Assembly: GCA_946479915.1 (NCBI GenBank)
Contig: CAMLHR010000077.1
Location: forward strand, 1-6,405
Reading direction: 5' to 3'
Source of the DNA: an uncultured Lysobacter sp.
Lineage (GTDB): Bacteria; Pseudomonadota; Gammaproteobacteria; Xanthomonadales; Xanthomonadaceae
Length of the DNA stretch: 6,405 bases
This document shows positions 6,189 to 6,405 of the stretch, piece by piece (the stretch's first letter is position 1; each line of letters starts with the position of its first letter). The notes beneath the pieces are model-generated. The model searched no databases, was not told where the DNA came from, and was given only the letters and a program-made list of their open reading frames with translations. The position numbers and the translations under genes are program-made.

Positions 6189-6405
6189 GGTCGGAGTCCC
6201 AGAACGGATAGAAGTTGAACCAGTTGTACGGCGCCTGGCGCGCGTGATGTTCCAGCCTGGCCGCGTAACGGGCGATGAGCGCGGGCAACGCGCGCGCCCG
6301 CTCCGTGCGGGGAATGCGCAGGCCGTCGCTGAACGGCTCGAAGACCAGGTCGTAGCGGTTGCCGCCGCGGTACAGGCCGAAGGCGAGCAGGACCGGCACC
6401 TGCAG
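6118..6405 (-). CDS. HtrB/LpxL-like acyltransferase, C-terminal part only
   Basis: The last 95 residues of a membrane-associated acyltransferase of the lipid A biosynthesis (HtrB/LpxL) family; the gene continues beyond the right edge. The visible segment reads VPVLLAFGLYRGGNRYDLVFEPF, the late strand/loop region of this family, then a helix with paired Arg/His (ARYAARLEHHARQ) and the near-terminal signature PYNWFNFYPFWD. The catalytic HX4D motif lies upstream and cannot be checked. A GTG at 6399 could be mistaken for a start, but the frame is open to the edge and the family segment is clearly internal. In APE clusters such a domain, alone or fused to a glycosyltransferase, is thought to join the polyene chain to its headgroup. 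The 26 or so residues after the FWD motif form a low-complexity tail overlapping the LolA-like gene. The family call is good; the substrate is inferred. Confidence 0.82.
   Translation of the reverse strand: MQVPVLLAFGLYRGGNRYDLVFEPFSDGLRIPRTERARALPALIARYAARLEHHARQAPYNWFNFYPFWDSDHAAAPPPLVAGDQLLRRPAVPGR

Noticed and set aside
6397..6399. GTG as a start giving a 93-residue small protein
   Set aside because: The frame remains open to the window edge and the sequence is the C-terminal portion of a known acyltransferase family, so this is a truncated larger gene.

Overview
The window is a densely coding, very GC-rich stretch (roughly 70 % or more by eye) that reads as part of an aryl polyene (APE) / xanthomonadin-type pigment locus. 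The likely host is a gammaproteobacterium of the Lysobacter/Xanthomonas group (Xanthomonadaceae or a near relative). The reasons are the gene set (HtrB-like acyltransferase, LolA-like carrier, MMPL exporter, hotdog dehydratase, FabG-type ketoreductase, flavin-dependent halogenase-like protein), the strong G/C third-position bias, and a REP-like palindrome of the kind common in xanthomonads and pseudomonads. The taxonomy is inference.

Layout. On the plus strand, 2-1558 holds the 3' part of a flavin-dependent halogenase-like gene, whose FAD-binding N-terminus lies left of the window. All other genes run on the minus strand as one tight transcription unit, read right to left. They are the C-terminus of an HtrB/LpxL-like acyltransferase (6118-6405, cut by the window edge), a LolA-like periplasmic carrier (5550-6188), a 779-residue MMPL/RND-family exporter (3206-5545), an ApeP-like hotdog dehydratase (2769-3209), an ApeQ/FabG-like 3-ketoacyl-ACP reductase (2035-2772) and a small lipoprotein (1544-1993). 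Junctions are a 71-nt overlap, a 4-nt gap, two ATGA stop/start overlaps and one short gap of about 40 nt. The operon and the halogenase-like gene converge and overlap by 15 nt. No stretch over 300 bases lacks a gene, and I see no tRNA, rRNA, CRISPR array or insertion sequence.

How the genes fit together. In APE biosynthesis an aromatic starter is extended on an ACP by a type II PKS/FAS-like system. The ketoreductase and dehydratase seen here would carry out the reduction and dehydration steps that create each conjugated double bond. The acyltransferase would attach the finished chain to a lipid or sugar headgroup, and the MMPL and LolA-like proteins would move the product to the outer membrane. 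The halogenase-like enzyme is the candidate for ring halogenation, since xanthomonadins are brominated aryl polyenes. Ketosynthases, ACPs, the CoA/ACP ligase and the starter-forming enzyme are not in the window and presumably lie beyond one or both edges.

The most unusual sequence feature is a REP-like palindrome at 345-370 inside the halogenase-like reading frame. It sits in a short patch of foreign-looking codons that stays in frame and appears to add a surface-loop segment to the protein.
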